Source: JBJMLO01 sp045805265 (GTDB taxonomy: Bacteria; Actinomycetota; UBA4738; JACQTL01). From it: DNA of 64,000 bases. Position 1 is the stretch's first letter. Each line of letters starts with the position of its first letter. The notes under the pieces were generated by a model. It did not search any database and was not told the origin of the DNA. It saw nothing but the letters and a program-made list of their open reading frames with translations. A program made the translations under genes and the position numbers. The stretch covers positions 62,001 to 126,000 of the forward strand of contig JBJMLO010000008.1 of the NCBI GenBank assembly GCA_045805265.1, given 5' to 3'. Of the stretch, positions 53,526 to 62,364 are shown piece after piece.

Positions 53526-53960
53526 GGTGTTGTTCGCGATGTGCCTGGACCCGCGCCCACGCATGTGGGGGGGACGGCGACGGTGGGAAGAAGAACTCCC
53601 GAGAACATGACGTCCATGGCCTCGGCGCAGTCCACCTCGGTCTGCACGTCGATCGGACCCATCTGGATGTTCCCCGCGTTGCCCACTAGCACGTCCACTG
53701 CGTGGAACCGGCCCATGACTCCCTCGATCACCGACGGGGCTCCCTCTCGGGTCGCCACGTCCCCCGGATCGCTAGGACCCGTCCGAGCCCGGCCGTCGCC
53801 AGCCGACGCTCGGCGAGAGCGAGCGTCCGCTCATCCCGCCCGCAGATCGCGATGTCCGCACCGAGCGACGCAAACCGCCGGGCCACGGCGAATCCGAGGC
53901 CCCGGGATTCCTCCGGTCACGACGACGGACCGCCGGCGAAGGCTGTCGGAGCGGCCGCGC
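53515..53960 (-). pseudogene. Short-chain dehydrogenase remnant, frameshifted
   Basis: Successive frames on the minus strand give 'SRGLGFAVARRFASLGADIA' with 'ICGRDERTLALAERRLATAG' (cofactor fold), then 'FHAVDVLVGNAGNIQMGP' (NNAG-equivalent with Gly for Asn) and 'DVMFSGVLLPTVAV'. At least two frameshifts are present and the catalytic YxxxK segment is missing. It joins directly to another gene fragment at about 53520. Confidence 0.65.
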
Positions 53961-54140
53961 GACGCGAGAAGAGGCCCCGAGGCAGGCGTCCGGTGATCAG
54001 CGCGCCGCGGCCCCGGGATCCACCATCACCCCATGTACCCGGCCCGATGCTCTGGAATCGCAGTTAGTTTAGTTGGGCGACGGAGTTGAGCGAGTCCGAA
54101 CGCGGGGGCCGAGCCGGTACCATTGCGGTTGCTCACCCAC

Positions 54141-54264
54141 TGGCCCGTGGGGTAGCGGTAGCCCGACTGACTCTGGAGTATTTCCCGCCGAGCACTGTGC
54201 TGCCGGGCATCATCCCTACTGGTTTGCGAGCGAACGGGGCCGAGTTCGTTGGGCTTCGATTTCC
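54141..54264 (+). repeat. Dispersed tRNA-Gln-half repeat, copy 1
   Basis: The first 37 bases fold as the 5' half of a tRNA: acceptor TGGCCCG, D-arm GGGT-AGCGGTA-GCCC, anticodon stem ACTGA and loop CTCTGGA with anticodon CTG (Gln). Homology to a tRNA stops exactly at the end of the loop; GTATTT follows instead of TCAGT. A 3' block GAGTTCGTTGGGCTTCGATT (54242-54261) ends the unit. A -10-like TACCAT precedes by about 17 bases. Copies at 57168 and 60018, partial ones at 59556 and 37262. Confidence 0.7.
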
Positions 54265-54369
54265 ACATCGAACGTCGTGACCTTCAGCCGAAGCATCTGT
54301 GCTGGGACCGCCGCCGCAAGAGCCCATCGCCTGAGCTGCTAACGCCTCCGCTGAACGCGTCCTGGATCC

Positions 54370-56985
54370 TCAGACCAGATGCTCGACCCCCGTAACTCGA
54401 TCTCGGCGACGGTCCACCGTTCCTCGATCGATTCCCATCCCACCGACGACCGCGTCCCGGCGTCCATCTCGGGCCCGCATCCGATCGGCGCCCGCCCGAC
54501 CAGCCAGGCGATCCGATCCGGCTCCACCGATGAGGAAGTTCGAAGCGGCGTCCCCAAGCTCCTCATCCCCGTAGGGGGAGCCGATCACGTTCTCGATGCC
54601 GACGAGGGAGTCGGTGCCCCATCCAGTCGCGGTACCGGCTGCGAGGTCCACGTGCACGCCCCTCCAGGCGTCCGAGTACGACAGCGTGTCCGTCCCTTCC
54701 CCGCCGCCGATAGCGTTCTCTCCCTGTCCGGGCAGGAGCGCGTCGTCGCCAGGCCCGCCGGCGATTCGGTCGTTGCCGTCCCCGCCGATCAGCAGATCGT
54801 CGCCTCCATTCCCCACGATCCGGTCGTCGCCTCCGACGCCGCAGATCACATCATCGCCGTCGGTTCCGACCAACTCGTCCGCGTCGGCGGTTCCGGTGAT
54901 CGTGCAGTGCGCCGCAAACGTGACCGGGTGCTGATTCGTATCGTTGAGCCCGGCATCAAAGCTCTGTGTCCACTCGGCGAAGACGATCGTGTTCGGGCCT
55001 GGCCCGCTGGACCGAACCACGGCGTGCACGTGCGCCGTCGCGCCGGGGCCGAGCGCGCCCATTTCGCAATGGAATGTGCCGCCCTCCTCGTCCGGCGGAC
55101 ACGGCCCATGGTCAGACTCGACGGAGGTCAGTTGTCCCTGGGTCTCCGAATCCGTGGCGAACAGGTGGTCCACAGTCAGGAACGTGTCCCGTGCCGCATC
55201 GGGTCCGTGATTGGTAACGGCGACGTCGAAGGCCTCGGGCTGGCCCACGAGGACGTCGGGGCCGGGGTTCGGCGTCACGGTGACGGACAGATCGCTGTCC
55301 AGGATGCGCACGCACGGGGCGAACTCCGACGTGTTCCCCGTCTTCAAATCCGTGATCGTGGCCGTCGCCCCGGACCCGGGCATGAGCGGGTCACCCGTCC
55401 AGCTCAGGATCTGGCGGTCGGCGAGCGTCCCGTCGTCTCCGACGGAGTAGATCTGGGAGAATCGCCACTCCGCGTCTTGTCCCGTCGCGCCGCCTCGGCA
55501 GCTGGGCACCGCGAAGACATCGATCAGGACCTTGTGGTGGGCCGCCCCCGTGTACGCCGTATCCACGGTGGTCCCGGCGTCGGTGGCGTACTCCGTGCTC
55601 TCGTCATAGGTGACGGCGTCCAACCAGGGGTAGTTCTGCAGGTCGTTCGGCCCATCGTCCGCGTCGCCGGGGTCGTTCGGCGTGGGCCCGTCACCGCCGA
55701 GATCGATCCCGATCCCGCCGTTGCCCTCGACGTCATTTCGGTGGATCGCAACGCCGGTTCCGGACAGCACGCGGATGCCGTCACCCGCGTTGCCGACGAT
55801 GGTGTTGCCCCCCGACCATTCCCCGGGCCACCGCCCTTCGGTGATCGCTCCGGGGGCGGGCCCGATCCGGGTGCTCGACGCTCCTCCCCGGATGAGGATG
55901 CCGTCCCCGGCGTTCGCCGTGTCGGACGGACCCCACCGGAACCGGCCGACGTAGCTTCCGTCCACCACGGTGCCTCGGGTTCCGGGACCCTGGATCACGA
56001 TTCCCGACCCGCCGTTGCCGCCGACGATCGCGCCGATCGTCGAGCCGGTGGAGTTATCGACCACGATCCCGGCTCCCCTGTTGCCGAGGGCGAGCCCATA
56101 CGTGGGGGCCGAGTCGATGGCGCCCACGCTTGCGTGTCGGATGACGGTGTCGGTGGAGGGGGTTCCGTTCGACGCTCGGACGACGATCCCGGAGGTGTTG
56201 CCGCCGATCACGTCTTGGTCGAGCGAGTATGCCGTCCCGATCTGCGTTCCGGCGGCGCCCTGGACCAGGATTCCGGGCCCTCCGTTTCCCAGCGTCGACG
56301 ACCGCGCGCGATCGACTCCCACAGTTGAGTCCTCGATTCGGGTGCCGGCGGCACGATCGATCTGGATTCCCGGCCCACCGTTCGCCGAGACCACGTCGCC
56401 GTCGAGCTCGGTCTCGCTGGCGGGCCCCACGACCAGCACTCCCCCAGCCGCATTCCCATCGGCCCGCTCACCGGAGGCATCCGTGCCGACGAAGCTGTCC
56501 TGGAGGGAGCCGCCGGTCCCCTGGGCGAAGACGACTCCATGCCCCGCGAACGCGGAGACGACCAGGCCCCGCACCGTGACCCCGTCCGCTGCGATGCGGA
56601 GTCCGTCGACACCGGCTCCTGCTCGCAAACCGTCGAGAGCGATGACCGGAGTGCCGCCCGATAGATCCCAGCCGGGCTGCGTCTCGCCGTCGACGATGAG
56701 CGGCCGAGCGATCGCCGGCAGCGGTCCCCCGCCGCCTTGCGTCGATGTCAGATGGATGACGTGCACTCCGTCGCCGGGGATGTCGAAGATAATCGCTGTG
56801 ATGCTCGTATCGACGTTCGCCGCTACGAGCGCTTCGCGAAGGGTGCAGTCTTGGTCGCAGACCCCGTCACCGGGGTCAGCCGCGGTGCTGACCGTCAGGG
56901 TCGTCGTGGTGGCATGGGCCTCCAGCTGCTGACACGAAGAGGCCGCCATGAAGAACAGAATCAGGAGCCCGGGCCGTCGCTTCAA
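54370..56985 (-). CDS. Secreted CSLREA/beta-helix protein with CARDB-like and RTX domains
   Basis: About 871 residues from TTG 56985 (GAGGGGA upstream), giving the lipoprotein-like signal 'KRRPGLLILFFMAASSC'. ATG 57048 would add 21 residues before it. The CSLREA-type start 'DQDCTLREALVAAN' is followed by a long right-handed beta-helix ('NGGPGILVQGAAGTQIG', 'GNRGAGIVVDNSTGSTIG'). A CARDB/DUF11-like domain ('PEAFDVAVTNHGPDAARDTF') comes next, and RTX repeats are near the C terminus ('GGDDRIVGNGGDDLLIGGDG'). Likely a large calcium-bound surface or adhesion protein. Confidence 0.85.
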   Translation of the reverse strand: MKRRPGLLILFFMAASSCQQLEAHATTTTLTVSTAADPGDGVCDQDCTLREALVAANVDTSITAIIFDIPGDGVHVIHLTSTQGGGGPLPAIARPLIVDGETQPGWDLSGGTPVIALDGLRAGAGVDGLRIAADGVTVRGLVVSAFAGHGVVFAQGTGGSLQDSFVGTDASGERADGNAAGGVLVVGPASETELDGDVVSANGGPGIQIDRAAGTRIEDSTVGVDRARSSTLGNGGPGILVQGAAGTQIGTAYSLDQDVIGGNTSGIVVRASNGTPSTDTVIRHASVGAIDSAPTYGLALGNRGAGIVVDNSTGSTIGAIVGGNGGSGIVIQGPGTRGTVVDGSYVGRFRWGPSDTANAGDGILIRGGASSTRIGPAPGAITEGRWPGEWSGGNTIVGNAGDGIRVLSGTGVAIHRNDVEGNGGIGIDLGGDGPTPNDPGDADDGPNDLQNYPWLDAVTYDESTEYATDAGTTVDTAYTGAAHHKVLIDVFAVPSCRGGATGQDAEWRFSQIYSVGDDGTLADRQILSWTGDPLMPGSGATATITDLKTGNTSEFAPCVRILDSDLSVTVTPNPGPDVLVGQPEAFDVAVTNHGPDAARDTFLTVDHLFATDSETQGQLTSVESDHGPCPPDEEGGTFHCEMGALGPGATAHVHAVVRSSGPGPNTIVFAEWTQSFDAGLNDTNQHPVTFAAHCTITGTADADELVGTDGDDVICGVGGDDRIVGNGGDDLLIGGDGNDRIAGGPGDDALLPGQGENAIGGGEGTDTLSYSDAWRGVHVDLAAGTATGWGTDSLVGIENVIGSPYGDEELGDAASNFLIGGAGSDRLAGRAGADRMRARDGRRDAVVGGMGIDRGTVDRRRDRVTGVEHLV

Positions 56986-57084
56986 CTCTCGGTCCCCTCG
57001 AGGCCGGACGAGGCCTCCTCCCGGCCATCCTGCGTTCATGGGACACAAGTGTCAAGTCTTGCGTGGCCCTCGGGTCCCGACTGC

Positions 57085-57115
57085 GGAGTTAGTTGGGCTC
57101 CAAGCGCTGTGCGGC
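57085..57115 (+). repeat. Partial repeat unit
   Basis: GAGTTAGTTGGGCTCCAAGC directly followed by GCTGTGCGGCC joins the 3' block of one repeat unit to the middle of another. It lies 50 bases ahead of full copy 2. A similar joint (CGGGCTTCAAGCACTGTGC) is at 36395-36425. Confidence 0.45.
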
Positions 57116-57167
57116 CGCCCAGTGGCATCCGCACGGGAAGCCGGTAGCATTTCCGCTGGTCACCCAC

Positions 57168-57291
57168 TGGCCCGTGGGGTATCGGTAACCCGACTGACTC
57201 TGGAGTATCCTCCGCCGAGCGCTGTGCCTCTGGATGTCTTCCCTGTTGGTCAGCGAGCGGAGTGGGCCGAGTTAGTTGGGCTTCGATTTCC
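57168..57291 (+). repeat. Dispersed tRNA-Gln-half repeat, copy 2
   Basis: Starts TGGCCCGTGGGGTATCGG; here the D-stem GGGT/ACCC pairs perfectly, unlike the GT wobble of copy 1. The compensating difference suggests the fold was once under selection. Anticodon loop CTCTGGA, then GTATCC. The unit ends with GAGTTAGTTGGGCTTCGATT. TAGCAT lies upstream as a possible -10. The copy sits between two large secreted-protein genes. Confidence 0.7.
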
Positions 57292-57398
57292 GCGTCGACT
57301 GCCGCTGATTCCCATCTCCGACTTGTCACGCTTCATCCCCGGCTGGAGCCTTGGCAGGGGACGAAATGATCACCTGCGGACCTCGGATTGCCAACCGG

Positions 57399-59393
57399 TC
57401 AAGGGCAGGCGATGACGACGTCTTGTGGGTCGGCGAAACAGCCGTCGGAGACACCATCTCCCCCGTCGATGGAGTCATCCCCAGCCCCGTCTCGGGCGTA
57501 CAGATGGTCGTCGCCGTCCTCGCCGAACAACGAGTCGACCCCGGCCCCGGGGCCCGCGATCAGACGGTCGTTCCCGCTGCCAGCAACGAGGGTGTCATTG
57601 CCGAGGTCGCCCACAACGACGTCCGAGCCTGGCCCGGTATCGACGAGGTCGTCACCGGATCCCCCATAGATGCTGTCCTCCCCTGCTCCACCGAGGAGCA
57701 CGTCGCCGACGTCGTCCGCACAGTCACCGCATGTTCCCTCGGGCGTGAATGGAACCTCGAGTTGTCCCCATTCCGGATCGAGCCCGTCCGCGAATGGAAT
57801 CCTGACGAGGGTGGTTGCGTCGTCGTCGGCGACGTACAGCGCTGACCCGCTCGATGACCGTCTCGTGAACATGATCCGCTTGCCCGACGCGTCCCAAGCG
57901 GGTGAGACATCATCATAGCGATTTCGGGTGAGCCGCCGGACGTCGCCTGTCGAAAGACGCAGAGTGTAGATGTCGAAATTCCCGGCCCGGTCAGAAGCGA
58001 AGGAGATCGAACCACTCGTCGGAGACCAAGTGGGGTCACTCTCGTCCAAGCTGGTTCTGGTGATGGCTCGAATCTCGCGCCCATCGCTCGATATGGTGTA
58101 GATGTCACTCTGTCCACCGGATCTCATTGCGAAGACGAGTCGGCGTCCTCCCGGAGCCCACCCCAGACCGGTCTCCCTGGAGGAGTTGTGCGTCAGTCTC
58201 CGTGTCGCGCCCGTCCAGAGATCCTTCGTGTAGACCTCCGAGCTGCCCGACCTGTCCGACGCGAACGCCAACGTCCTGCCGTCCGGCGATAAGGTCGGCT
58301 CCCATTCGTTGGATCCGTTGCTGGTGAGCTTCTCCAGCCCTTCCCCGGGAAGGATTCCGAGCTTGCCGTCTCGGAAGAGTTCGAAGTCCCCGTCACGATT
58401 GCTGGAGAAGTAGATCATCCCGCCTTCGGTACCCCACGACGCGTCCCGGTCGACCACATCGTTCTTCGTCATCTTGCGCATGAATCCGGAGGTCTCGTTG
58501 ATGATGTAGATGTCAGGATCCCCATCCGCTGTGCTCTCGAAGAGCACGTCCGGAGTTTCCGTCGGTAGCCCCGGTCCGCCGATGAGGACGTCATTGCCCC
58601 CCTTGCCGTCGTACCGGTTGGCCGCAACGTCACCGTAGAACACATCGTCGAACTCGGAGCCGGTGACTTCCTCGATGCTCCAGAAATCGTCGTGGTAGTC
58701 GTTCCAGCCTCTGCGCGCCGCTGCGCCCGGCTGCACCCACATCCCGAATGGGAGGGACGAATAATCGATCGAGTCGATCCCTTCCCCTCCCCAGACCATG
58801 TTCCAGCCGTCCCCGGCCGACGGGACGAAGCGATCGTTCCCGCCCCCGAGATCAGTCGAGTCGTCCTCACCCGTACTGTCCAGGACCTGGTCATCGCCTC
58901 CCCCGCCAACGACCCAGCCATTCATTGGAGCACCTTTGAGCACGTCGCCGTACGGGGAGCCGATCACAGACTCGATGCCGACCAGCTCATCGGTCCCTTC
59001 GCCGGTCGCCAGACCGGCCGTCAGGTCGGCGTTCACCGGGCCCGAGGCCTCCGAATAGACGACCCGGTCCGCCCAGCCGTTGATCTCCGGGTTCTCGATC
59101 CCGTTGCCGCCGTCCAGGTAGTCGTCGCCCGGACCGCCCCACAATTCGTCGAACCCGGGATCGCCATAGACATGATCGCTCCCCGGGCCCGCTCTGATGA
59201 TGTCGTCGCCCCAGCCGCCATAGATGGTGTCGTCGCCGGAGCCACCGCAGATCACATCCGCTTGAGGCGTTCCATAGATCGCGCCGTCACCGGTGATCGT
59301 GCAAGTGGGCTCGGACGAGGAAGGCACGGAACCAGGCCCGTGAGCGGGCAAGGCGATCGAAGCCAGGAGAAGCAAGAGCGTTGTGCGATGCAA
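57399..59393 (-). CDS. Secreted RTX - TolB-like beta-propeller - RTX protein
   Basis: 664 residues. Signal peptide 'MHRTTLLLLLASIALPAHG'. RTX repeats come first ('GSGDDTIYGGWGDDIIRAGP', residues ~40-100, and more to ~275). A TolB/WD40-like propeller with six or so blades follows ('IYFSSNRDGDFELFRDG', 'LAFASDRSGSSEVYTKD', 'ISFASDRAGNFDIYTLR', 'MFTRRSSSGSALYVADD'; ~300-560). A second RTX array ('GGAGEDSIYGGSGDDLVDTG') ends the protein. The propeller is bracketed by calcium-folding arrays, which may protect or present it. Function unknown. Confidence 0.88.
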   Translation of the reverse strand: MHRTTLLLLLASIALPAHGPGSVPSSSEPTCTITGDGAIYGTPQADVICGGSGDDTIYGGWGDDIIRAGPGSDHVYGDPGFDELWGGPGDDYLDGGNGIENPEINGWADRVVYSEASGPVNADLTAGLATGEGTDELVGIESVIGSPYGDVLKGAPMNGWVVGGGGDDQVLDSTGEDDSTDLGGGNDRFVPSAGDGWNMVWGGEGIDSIDYSSLPFGMWVQPGAAARRGWNDYHDDFWSIEEVTGSEFDDVFYGDVAANRYDGKGGNDVLIGGPGLPTETPDVLFESTADGDPDIYIINETSGFMRKMTKNDVVDRDASWGTEGGMIYFSSNRDGDFELFRDGKLGILPGEGLEKLTSNGSNEWEPTLSPDGRTLAFASDRSGSSEVYTKDLWTGATRRLTHNSSRETGLGWAPGGRRLVFAMRSGGQSDIYTISSDGREIRAITRTSLDESDPTWSPTSGSISFASDRAGNFDIYTLRLSTGDVRRLTRNRYDDVSPAWDASGKRIMFTRRSSSGSALYVADDDATTLVRIPFADGLDPEWGQLEVPFTPEGTCGDCADDVGDVLLGGAGEDSIYGGSGDDLVDTGPGSDVVVGDLGNDTLVAGSGNDRLIAGPGAGVDSLFGEDGDDHLYARDGAGDDSIDGGDGVSDGCFADPQDVVIACP

Positions 59394-59555
59394 GGAGCCT
59401 CACTCAGTTGCCCTATGGGACGCAGATCTGCTCTGCGCAGCCCGTCAATTCCATCATGGGGGCTGCGTCCTGACAATCGCGGCGACATCGGTGGATCGAA
59501 GTCTGGCGCCTGGGAGACTTGCGCACCCGGTAACATGGCACCTGTTCCCGCGCAC

Positions 59556-59572
59556 TGGCCCGTGGGGTAACC
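59556..59572 (+). repeat. Dispersed tRNA-Gln-half repeat, truncated copy
   Basis: TGGCCCGTGGGGTAACC matches the first 17 bases of the repeat, with the same upstream GGTAACAT and CGCAC. It is cut in the D-loop and joined to an ABC-transporter gene fragment. The joint marks a recombination point. Confidence 0.6.
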
Positions 59573-59872
59573 GGCCTTCGCACGCGCGTTCCTGGCAGAT
59601 CCCGCGGTGCTGATTGTCGACGAGGCGACGAGCTCACTCGACATCACCAGCGACCGGGCGGTCCAAGCAGGCCCCGAAGACGGTTCCGGGCGATCGCACG
59701 GCGCTGATCATCGCACACCGCCTGAGCAGGGTGGAGATCGCCGACCGGCTGCTGGTCCTGGGGGACGGCCAGATCATCGAGGACGGCTCCGCGCAAGGGC
59801 TGCTCACCTCCGACGGCCACTACCCACAGCTCCACGAGGCCTGGCGCGACAGCCTGTCTGAAGTTCGCCAGT
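59573..59872 (+). pseudogene. ABC exporter ATPase, C-terminal fragment
   Basis: Two frames give '[20 protein letters not shown]' (Walker B and D-loop) then, after a one-base shift near 59665, '[20 protein letters not shown]' (H-loop) and '[20 protein letters not shown]'. This is the end of an ABC exporter nucleotide-binding domain. Walker A, the signature and the membrane domain are missing. It starts at the break in the repeat copy just before it. The rest of the 843-base gap (59394-59555, 59873-60017) holds nothing clear. Confidence 0.75.
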
Positions 59873-60017
59873 TGTACTACCGATCCACACACTCGCAGCC
59901 CCGCCCCTGCATCGTGCTCCTCTTGGCGAGACCTGACTGAACGTCGGTTGGTTGATCCTTGAGCACCGCGCCGCTGACCCTGGTCATCGACGGGGGCCAT
60001 GATCGCGTCACCGGATT

Positions 60018-60140
60018 TGGCCCGTGGGGTAACGGTAGCCCGGCTGACTCTCGAGTATCCCCGCCGAGCGCTGTGCTTGCGGGCGTCCTCCGCGCTGGCC
60101 GTCGAGCGTAACCACCCGAGTTAGTTGGACCTCATTTTCG
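60018..60140 (+). repeat. Dispersed tRNA-Gln-half repeat, copy 3
   Basis: Starts TGGCCCGTGGGGTAACGG with D-stem GGGT/GCCC; the anticodon loop reads CTCTCGA, so the CTG anticodon has mutated. The 3' block is GAGTTAGTTGGACCTC. Most diverged of the full copies. Lies downstream of the BNR-repeat gene. Confidence 0.65.
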
Positions 60141-60236
60141 CGAGATGACCTAGCATCCCGGCGCGGTCTGGGGATCGCAGGCTCGCTGCCGGACCTCATG
60201 AGATGATTCATTGGCCCCGCTGGCCGGGTGGGCCGT

Positions 60237-62135
60237 CTACCAGCGGCGGTACGAGAACACCCCGCCTCCTCCCTCGCCGAAGCGACCCGACGAGGCGAAT
60301 ATGACGCGCCCCGACGAGGTCAGGGCGACGTCGGACATCCAGTGGTTCGTCAAACCGGTGTTGAATCGCTGCCAGGTCAGCCCGCTATTCCTGCTGCGGT
60401 ACATCCCCCCCTGGGTGGCGACATAGAGGATCCGATGGTGAGCGGGATCTACGGCGACCGCGTCAGCGTAGGGCACGGGCGATCGGTACCGCCAGGTGCG
60501 GCCCCAATCCCGAGAACGGAACAGACCCGACGTGCCGGCCGCATATGCAATCCGGGGGTCGTCGCGGTCCACCGCAATCGACAGGACGATGCCAAGACCC
60601 TCCGGAATCCCCTCTGCTGGAGACCAGGTCGAGCCACCGTCCGTCGAGCGGTACATACCGCCGGGGGTCGTACCCGCGAGCACGATGCGTGGTCGGTCCG
60701 GGTTCACGGAGACCGCCAAGGTCTCCTGCTGGAATTCCGTGCTGGTCAACATCCACGTCGAGCCGCCATCTCTGGTTCTGTACACGCCCTGTTCGGTGGC
60801 CGCGTACAAGATCCAGGGCCTGACCGGATCCATCGCCAAGTCATCCGGATCGGGGAGACCCCGATCCGCCTCAACCCACGACCCGGCGCGGTTCGTGGAC
60901 TTGTACACGTGCAAGGGGGTGACGATGTAGAGCACGCTCGGTGAGCGCGGATTCACAAGGATGCTCGAAACCCCCCGCTCGATACCCTGCAGGCGTCGTA
61001 TCCCGCGGTTCTTCGCCTGCCACGACCTACCGCCGTCCACCGACCCGAAGAATCCCCCGCCCACCACTCCCGTGTACACGACGTTGGGATTGGACGGATC
61101 GACGGCCACCGGCCCGGTCTCCGTCACCTCCAATCCCTTGCTGGCCCGGATCCAGTGACCCGCAGCATCGACGCTTCGGTAGATCCCGTGGAATCGATCC
61201 GCGGCATACATCATCGACGGAAGCGTGGGAGCGAGCGCGACGATAGTAACGCCGGGCTCGGCGAGACCATCGGTGGCGCGAGCCCAGGTGTCCCCGCCAT
61301 CGGTCGTCTTGAACACCCCTGTGCCGGAGGCGACGTACAGCACGCTGGCATCGTCCAACGTCATCTTCAGATCGAAGATCGGGAACCACGACATCTCTGA
61401 GGAGACGGACCTCCATGTGGCGCCCCCGTCCCGTGATTCGTAGACGTCGGACGACTCCGCCACATAGAGGTGATCCGGATCTTGAGCGTCGACCGCAATG
61501 GAGTTGGCGTACGGATTTCCTATCGACGCCTTCCATGTGACCCCCCCGTCGTCACTCCTGTACAAATACCCTGCCGCGCTCACGTACATCACGGCCGGGT
61601 CCGAGGGCGCGACGGCCAGGGCATCGGCCCCCGACAGGCCGAACTGGTCACTGAGCACGCTCCACGACTGGCCCCCGTCGACGGACTTGAACAAGTGCTT
61701 CCTGGTGCCCAGATAGACGACATCCGCGTCAGTGGGATCTACCGTGACGGTCCAAACGTCACGACGTATCCAAAGCGATCTCCATGTCTGTCCTCGGTCG
61801 AGGGACCCATACAGGCCGAATCCGTTGACGAGGATGTACATGACGTTCGGGTCGGACGGTGCGAGGGCAAGCCGCGTGACGTAATACATTTTGGGCAGCC
61901 CCACAGTCGCGCGGTTCCAAGACCTTCCCCCATCGCTCGACTCGAAGAGCCCCGATACGGTCGCCGCATAGACGCGGGAGGGGTCCCCGGTGTCCACTGC
62001 CAGTGCGGAGATGTCACCACCGTCCGGGCCATGGGTCGACCAGGTGCGATAGCCCGCCTGCGCCGTGACCTGAGGGAGGAGCACCGCGCCAACGACGGCC
62101 ACGACTACGAGCACGAGTCGGGTCCGTTGCGCCAT
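60237..62135 (-). CDS. Secreted BNR/sortilin-repeat beta-propeller protein
   Basis: 632 residues from ATG 62135, giving the signal peptide 'RLVLVVVAVVGAVLLPQVTA'. An upstream start (62219) would bury it. About 13 repeats of the type 'ESSDGGRSW', 'RSDDGGVTWK', 'KTTDGGDTWARATDGL' and 'RSTDGGSTWSPAEGIP' occur, each with an Asp-box, separated by 'AVDPSNPNVVYTG'-like strands. Such proteins form one or two large propellers (photosystem assembly or glycosidase-like). No sialidase catalytic residues are evident. Extracellular, function unknown. Confidence 0.85.
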   Translation of the reverse strand: MAQRTRLVLVVVAVVGAVLLPQVTAQAGYRTWSTHGPDGGDISALAVDTGDPSRVYAATVSGLFESSDGGRSWNRATVGLPKMYYVTRLALAPSDPNVMYILVNGFGLYGSLDRGQTWRSLWIRRDVWTVTVDPTDADVVYLGTRKHLFKSVDGGQSWSVLSDQFGLSGADALAVAPSDPAVMYVSAAGYLYRSDDGGVTWKASIGNPYANSIAVDAQDPDHLYVAESSDVYESRDGGATWRSVSSEMSWFPIFDLKMTLDDASVLYVASGTGVFKTTDGGDTWARATDGLAEPGVTIVALAPTLPSMMYAADRFHGIYRSVDAAGHWIRASKGLEVTETGPVAVDPSNPNVVYTGVVGGGFFGSVDGGRSWQAKNRGIRRLQGIERGVSSILVNPRSPSVLYIVTPLHVYKSTNRAGSWVEADRGLPDPDDLAMDPVRPWILYAATEQGVYRTRDGGSTWMLTSTEFQQETLAVSVNPDRPRIVLAGTTPGGMYRSTDGGSTWSPAEGIPEGLGIVLSIAVDRDDPRIAYAAGTSGLFRSRDWGRTWRYRSPVPYADAVAVDPAHHRILYVATQGGMYRSRNSGLTWQRFNTGLTNHWMSDVALTSSGRVIFASSGRFGEGGGGVFSYRRW

Positions 62136-62364
62136 CGCTCGTCGATTCTGATACCGACCTCCCCGTGGGGCAATTTGAGCGATCCATTGTCGAAGGGAGG
62201 GTGGTTCCTCTTGACCCACGCGTGGCCCGACCCTTGAGGACTTCTGATGCTTCGAACCGAGCCTCTAATTACGGCGAGGGCGTGTGCCCCCCTCGAACTG
62301 AGTCATCGCCACAATGACACCGGCATCGTGCCTGTGAGAGCCAGGCCACGATCAGGAGACCGCC

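Noticed and set aside
54141..54264. A functional complete tRNA-Gln gene at the repeat copies
   Set aside because: The 3' anticodon stem (TCAGT), a proper T-arm and the acceptor CGGGCCA are missing within the normal distance; only the 5' half is convincing.
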